Part shown: positions 58,404 to 64,000 of the stretch, piece by piece
Layout: each line of letters begins with the position of its first letter
Numbering within the stretch: the first letter of the stretch is position 1
Assembly: GCA_030704615.1 (NCBI GenBank)
Contig: CM060732.1
Location: 45,675,053 to 45,739,052, forward strand
Origin: Takakia lepidozioides
Taxonomy: Eukaryota; Streptophyta; Takakiopsida; Takakiales; Takakiaceae
DNA length: 64,000 bases
Reading direction: 5' to 3'
Made by a program: the position numbers and the translations under genes
Notes under the pieces: generated by a model
The model's input: the letters and a program-made list of their open reading frames with translations, nothing else
The model's database searches: none
What the model was told of the DNA's origin: nothing

Positions 58404-60660
58404 GCCTGATTACAGGCACATAATGAATGCACCAATACGATTCCAATTTTCCAAATGGCGCTATTGGTATTCTCGCGGGAATAGATCTACCTTTGTCCTC
58501 GGGTATAGGCCCCCTTTCTAATACCGCACCATTATGCGCTCACGACCACTTAGCGTGATGTCGTAGCTTAGTGGGTTAAATCGTGAGCCTGGGCTCATAG
58601 GCTCACGTGAGCAGGTTATGGCGTAGCTTCCCTCGCCATAGTTCATCCACGTTGATCTACTGCTACTAATCCATCCACACATCGGTCTTCGATAAATTTT
58701 TGCAGAAGGAGCAACAGCTTTGGATTCACATCGCATCCTCTTATACCCACTGTACATGACGCCTCAAACATTTTATCTGTGCTAATTTGTTTGCAACTCT
58801 GTTTGCCTGTGTGCTTTTCTAGGAGGACCATGTGAACACTTTGGAAGCTTTGTCCCCTCTGTCACAACTGGTTGGTACGGTGCATTTGTCACAGCTGGAT
58901 GGCTCTGTCCTAGGTCATTTTACTGTCCGTGCGACTTTTTTCCACCTCTATCATGTGCTCATTTCTTGTGTTCGGTCCATGTTGTTCCACCTCTCTCCTC
59001 GAGTCTATACCCGTGCCATACTGTTCCATCTCTCTCGTCGATTTTGTACCCGTGGCTATAACACTTCCGAAATGCCTTTTTGTTTCGTTAGCCCCACCAC
59101 CTGACCAAAGCAACCCCAGTATTTGACAAGTGTTGACTAATTGCACCCCCCAAAAACTCTAATCCTAACCCACCGCTAGCTGTTCCAATGGTGCGCCTAT
59201 TTTTTACCTTCCCTAAATGAAACATGGTCCTCCCCCTCTTTCTATGCATCCCTCCAGGCCGGACCCACCTATCCACTCATCAAACCCCTTTTTCCATCTC
59301 GTCTACATGTCCTTCCCCTTCTTTCCCACCCGCCCTTTGGTCATGCCATCTTCTTATTGGCTGAATTTTTTTAAATGAAACTTGGGCTACATTACTCTTA
59401 TATATACATACATATATATATTTCACGTACCCCCTTACCGTTACTACTCCACCTCCCTTCTCAGGCCTTAGACTATGTCTTCCCCTTTCAAGCTTTTTTC
59501 CTATCCGCTCGTCACACCTGGGTCTCCGGGTGGTCTCCCCCCTATAAGCCTCCACGGCCTCATGGATGGTTATTTTTTCCATCCTCTCTGCAACATAACT
59601 ACATGGCCTTCGTCCCCTTTAATATATATATATATATCCATGCAAGAGATACTCAGCACCCCAACAAATCAATTGCTTTGGTTAGCAAGCTTCAATCATT
59701 CCAAAAAGTATTATTTGCATGCTCAAGGTAGACAGTAGACAACTGACTATTTTATTATTATTATTAATAGCAAATGTATCACATTTATTTTATTTTTGGT
59801 GAACAGGGAACATTGGCCCTGGATGAAATTTTATTGATAAATCATTGAAGGGAAAAAAAATTAAAACCCTTGAAGGCTGCCATAAGGCCTATGCGCACGA
59901 CAAGGCGGGACGGATATCCCAAAGAACTATCACATTTATTAACCATTGTATTTTTGTTGGTTTCATGTTACATACATGAAAATGTTATTTTTGAAACCCT
60001 AAACCTGTTTTTTAAAAACAAAACCTGTTTATTTGTTTTAGTAATTAGATCCCTAGGATTTTTATTACTAACATTGACTGCCAACTGTCACACGCCAGTC
60101 TTCGGTCAGACTCTTCTTTTTATCCCTTGCAGAATGGGCATGATGAGGGATAAATGATCACATGAAGACCATGGGCATAAGCACATGTGCAGGGAGGGAG
60201 GGATTAATGCAAAAAGGTAAGAAGTTAGAGAGACTGAGGGTCATTAAGAAAGATGGGTAAATCCGTTGGCCGATAGCTTTTGACTTTTGGGCATTAAGCA
60301 AAACGAGATGATCTGCAGGGTAGTTACTAGTAGTAATTATACTGGTAGCTCTGGTTTCTTCCTGGGCCGATGCCTCTGCGGAGAGCAGGGGTGCTCCAAT
60401 TTTGATGGATGCGGGGGAGATGGCGAGGTAGGGTTTCCTTGGATTGCTTCTGAGCGTGCTGGAGCGCAGGGACTTGGGTTGCAGATCTGTGGAGCGTGTT
60501 GACATTTTTCTTGGTATTTTGCGGGTGAAGCATTGACAGTTTGAGCAGTACGGAGATTCAGAAACGGCCGCAAATGAGTGAAGAAAGGAGGAATACTGTA
60601 CAGAGTGAGGTTGTGATCGAAGAAGGGACGAAAATTGCTGGTAGGAGTGGGAGTTTGCAG
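58404..60660. other. Region upstream of LEAFY; no gene recognised
   Basis: It contains AT-rich and TATATA-type low-complexity tracts (59400, 59625) and a repeat tail near 59800 (GAACAGGGAACATTGGCCCTGG). The last 600 bp presumably hold the LEAFY promoter and 5' UTR. I cannot point to a definite TATA box or transcription start. Confidence 0.4.
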
Positions 60661-60662
60661 CC

Positions 60663-62981
60663 ATGGCTGGAAAAGAAAATCGGAGGCTTAAAGAGCTTTT
60701 CAAGGACTTCGGGGTGCAGCCTGCAACGCTGGCGGTTATAGCACAGATGGGTTTTACTGTGAATACTTTGATCAACATGAAGGATGATGAAGTGGATTTT
60801 GTGATTAAGTCCATGATCGATGAGTACCATCTGGAGCTCCTGGTGGGGGAACAATTCGGAATTAAGTCGGCGGTGAGGGCGAAACGAAGGTTGATGGATG
60901 AGGAGATGGAGCAGCAGCTCATGGACATGGGTGCAAGGATTAGTGAACGGAAGCGTAAGGCTGATGTTCCCCCGGAACCTCTTGCGATGAGAGAAGGTAA
61001 GCAAGATTCAAGTCTGGGGCTAACAGATGGTTTTCCCCTTGTTTTCTGGGATTTGTAAGGGGTAAAGTAAAGAATCTGTAGAATTAAGAATTTAGTGGTA
61101 AAGGAAAGAATCTGCATGATAGAATTTAGTGTGGCTCCACTGAGATGGTCAGATGCTTGGCTCGCAGCATATACGTGCAGAGGTTGCATCTCCCTGCAAA
61201 ACAATTGAATTGGGGAAGACAACTGCACACATTCAATGAACACACTCGGCAGAAAACGACTACCAAGCCATTGTGTTTTTAAGCATGCATGCTCCAAGTC
61301 TCAGTTCCCCTTGTAGGAAGCGCAGTGATGCTTGTGATTATACTGAATGGGTGGAGGGGAACTCGGAGGCAGACTGAAAGAGGAAGGTGGATGCCAGAGA
61401 GTCCTTGTAGAGTCTCTGGTATAATTCTGAAATTGAGGTTTCTGCAGTAGTCAGCTCTGGCTCATATCTCCTTGGCAAATAGTTTGAACCGTGTTGTCTT
61501 TGATCTTTGCCATGTTGGAAATGTGTCTGCCCAGGGTTCAGTTAGCAAGTCCCATCTGATAATGAAGATGTATGGCATTGAGCAATAACTTCTATTGGTA
61601 ATATTCTAAGCTACATTTGCTTATATCCAGGCCATCACACCCCTCTCGATGCCCTTGGACTCCTGGGGTTAGCTGACCCAGATAGTGACCCCGAAGATAA
61701 ACGGGTTGCGAAGAAGAAGCAGAAGAAACGACGGCCAAAAGAAGTTGGAGAGGATGGAGAGGAAAGGCCCCGAGAGCATCCTTTCGTAGTGACAGAACCT
61801 GGGGAACTGGCGAAGGGAAAGAAGAATGGCTTGGACTATCTGTTTGATCTGTACGAGCAGTGCGGCAAGTTTCTCGAGGAGGTTCAGCAAATGGCTAAAG
61901 AGAAAGGAGAGAAGTGTCCCACCAAGGTTAGAGATATGTTCATTGACTATTACCTGTGAATCTCAGTTACCCAGAAAGCAGATCCCTCATGGAAGCTGCT
62001 TATTGGGTTGAATTCCTCTAGGGAGTCTTCACTTAAGGACTGACATGCACATGCCACTGGTTTTCATATATTAGCAGTGATACTTCAGCCATCTACCTTG
62101 ATACTGCTATGCGCTGAAAAAGTGAGAGAGCTGCATGATATTTCATAGTCTTTGGGCTCAAGAAGAGGAGAGGCCTACAGACAGAAGAAGGGAGGAGAGT
62201 CATGTTGTAAACACATATCACACACAGCTATTTTTTGGGGCATCAATGCAGTGGAATGCATGGTGCCAATAAGTTGATGAAGAACTTTCTGGGCCTACCT
62301 AGTATAAGAGTTTTAGTTTCTAAGGAGAGTACAAGTTCTACCATGAGTTTAGAGATTGTGGAAAACTGTGCCAAAATCTCTAAGGACTCATGAACAGCAC
62401 TAAGATTTGTTGAACGCTGTCCACAGCATAGTGAGTTTCTAAGGCATCTCTTAGCACACTCTTCTTCATGACCTTACTGCTGATCCAAGATTCTGACACA
62501 CCTTTTGTTATGGGAGACCTTGTAATAGGCATGATCCACAGATGAATTCTGATCAGTGTTTATGGGGTTGATTTTCCTTTTGGTATGGAACAATTGACAA
62601 TCAGCCAAATCATGTCTTGACAATAATCTAACCACTTCAATTCATCCTCAAATGCAGGTCACCAACGAAGTATTTCGGCATGCAAAGCTTACGGGGGCAG
62701 GTTACATTAACAAGCCAAAAATGAGAGACTATGTGCATTGCTATGCTCTGCACTGTTTGGACATGGAACAATCAAATATGCTCAGAAAAGCTTTTAAAGA
62801 GCGTGGAGAGAATGTGGGAGCCTGGTGTCAGGCTTGCTACTACCCCCTAGTTGCCCTTGCCAGGAACAATGATTGGGACATTGATGATCTCTTCAACAAG
62901 AATGAGAAGCTTCAGATCTGGTATGTGCCCACGAGACTCCGGCAGCTATGTCATATAGAGAGAATCAAGCATGGCGAATGA
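60663..62981 (+). CDS. LFY: LEAFY/FLORICAULA transcription factor, moss type
   Basis: Three exons, 60663-60996, 61631-61926 and 62658-62981, with GT-AG introns of 634 and 731 bp, encode 317 residues. The N-terminal SAM oligomerisation domain spans ~8-85 ([40 protein letters not shown]). A basic linker ([10 protein letters not shown], ~135-145) follows, then the C-terminal helix-turn-helix DNA-binding domain (~165-315; [58 protein letters not shown]). Alignment with Arabidopsis LFY is gap-free from the D-containing KMRDYVH to the CHIER end. Asp234, Cys267 and His309 fall at positions 312, 345 and 387. Asp/Cys is the moss type, reported to bind a different DNA motif; in Physcomitrium LFY acts in the zygote's first division. 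Flowering-plant LFY is longer at both ends. It sits alone among repeats. Confidence 0.95.
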
Positions 62982-63309
62982 GCGGCTGTGGTCTACCAAA
63001 ATTGGTGGACTTGAGCCTTTGTAACCATGAAATAGCTACTGGGTTGGGGTTTCAAATGAAAGGTTGCTGGATTGCCTTTCCCAGTCCTTTTTAGCTGGGC
63101 AGAGGTAGTTTGGCAGATATGTATATCGATTAGCTTGTAATTTCAAGTGTGTGATACCCTTAAAATACTCTTTGACAAATTAAAGATCCTCCTCTCAAGC
63201 TTGCAAAGATTTCAGGCTTGCCTATTGTAACTATTTTCCTATTAGTACATTTTCTGCAGTGGCAGCTACACTGAGCAGGTTCCTCTACATTGGTCTCTTT
63301 GGTCTTGTC

Positions 63310-63930
63310 ATGGTTTCTGCTTGCCATTGAGTAACCGTTTGGGAAGGCCACACAGACTGATCTGTTTCACGGTAGCTTGGACCTCTTCAACTGAGTTTGT
63401 GTATTTCAGCCTTCCTGTGCGTGTTCCATGAGGGATTTCGTTGTGTCTGCTTTCAGCAATAGACCCCCCACCCAGTTTGAGTGGACCAAGAGGGAACACC
63501 TTTGTGAGGCGCTCACTCAATGCTTACCTTGATATAAACGATGGTTTGGGCTTTCCAGATTTCCTCTAGAAAGCCCATCACACAAGCATCAATCTGCTTT
63601 GTGTTAGCTGCCCAGCAATTAGACCCAAACAGGGCCAGGGCTTTAGGCTCAAGATTTTGAAAGATGGTGAAAAGAGGTGCAAGGACTTTGTTCTTGATGG
63701 CCCTGAAGGGGGTGGCTATCTGATGAGAAATTGTATCAGAAAATGAATATTGTGTTCAGGTCACCCGCTCATCGGACATTGACAATCCCCCTTACCTCTG
63801 TGACAAGTAGGAGAGAGGAAAAGAGAATGTACTCATAAGAAAACTGCCATACCCTTGTGGCCATAGACCCCGCACCCAATTTGGGCAGATAGAGGGTATA
63901 CTCGTGCCGTTCCCTGCGAATGGTGGCTTG
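63310..63930 (-). repeat. Dispersed repeat R47, inverted copy
   Basis: The minus-strand sequence matches 47240-47540 in order: VLAPLFTIFQNLEPKALALF, a SNCWAANTKQIDACV block, then GGTAAGC...GCCTCACAAAGG.G.TCCCTCTTG. It continues toward 63310. It starts about 0.35 kb after the LEAFY stop, so the LEAFY 3' flank is repeat-derived. Confidence 0.55.
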
Positions 63931-64000
63931 CCATATAGCCTTGCCATTGACCCTGCAAGAAACTAACCCTCGTGGAGCCTTTTGTGTGTGTGTGCGCGAG

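Noticed and set aside
60158-61297. 379-codon minus-strand open frame antisense to LEAFY exon 1
   Set aside because: It lies over a strongly conserved coding exon and an intron, has Ser/Leu-rich low-information sequence and no domain. The frame is most simply explained by the codon bias of the sense strand.

Overview
The window looks like nuclear DNA of a moss. The strongest clue is a LEAFY/FLORICAULA gene on the + strand (60663-62981). At the two DNA-contact positions that differ between plant lineages it carries Asp (Arabidopsis 312) and Cys (345), the combination described for mosses; flowering plants and ferns have His and Arg. Spliced genes with short introns and dense plant-type retrotransposons (chromovirus Gypsy, Copia, L1) agree with this. 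The genus cannot be named from the sequence.

Layout. 1-10 kb: only repeats. They include LINE tails, two copies of a TTAA-flanked, piggyBac-like non-autonomous element (one carrying two nested SINE-like insertions), a TA-flanked foldback and tandem repeats. 10.8-13.3 kb: strictosidine-synthase-like (SSL) gene copy 1, with a damaged splice acceptor. 14.1-18.1 kb: an internally deleted Copia element with both LTRs; its 5' LTR holds a 549-bp MITE and its interior holds a 404-bp solo-LTR-like insertion. 18.6-23.3 kb: LINE remnants. 24.4-28.5 kb: a Copia gag (- strand) head to head with a Copia pol (+ strand) and its 3' LTR. 28.5-36.3 kb: a PPR gene cut at its 3' end by the Copia LTR and split by a complete young chromovirus (29083-36058, 5-bp target duplication, one nonsense codon). 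38.2-41.3 kb: SSL copy 2, intact. 42.5-43.1 kb: a rearranged scrap of chromovirus 3' sequence. 43.7-45.5 kb: the C-terminal exons of a conserved-looking coiled-coil/membrane protein (- strand). 47-51 kb: repeat, Gypsy and CACTA fragments and tRNA-like SINE modules. 52-55 kb: decayed PPR units alternating with pieces of the PDF motif of organellar single-stranded-DNA-binding (OSB) proteins. 55.2-58.4 kb: a CACTA right end, MITEs and an L1 reverse-transcriptase fragment. 60.7-63.0 kb: LEAFY. 63.3-64 kb: an inverted copy of the 47-kb repeat.

Three loci look functional: SSL copy 2, the membrane protein gene (5' end not found) and LEAFY. They do not form a pathway or operon. The rest is mostly a layered record of transposition, where several insertions can be proved from target duplications or from an empty paralogous site in the same window. 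No rRNA, bona fide tRNA gene or CRISPR array was seen.
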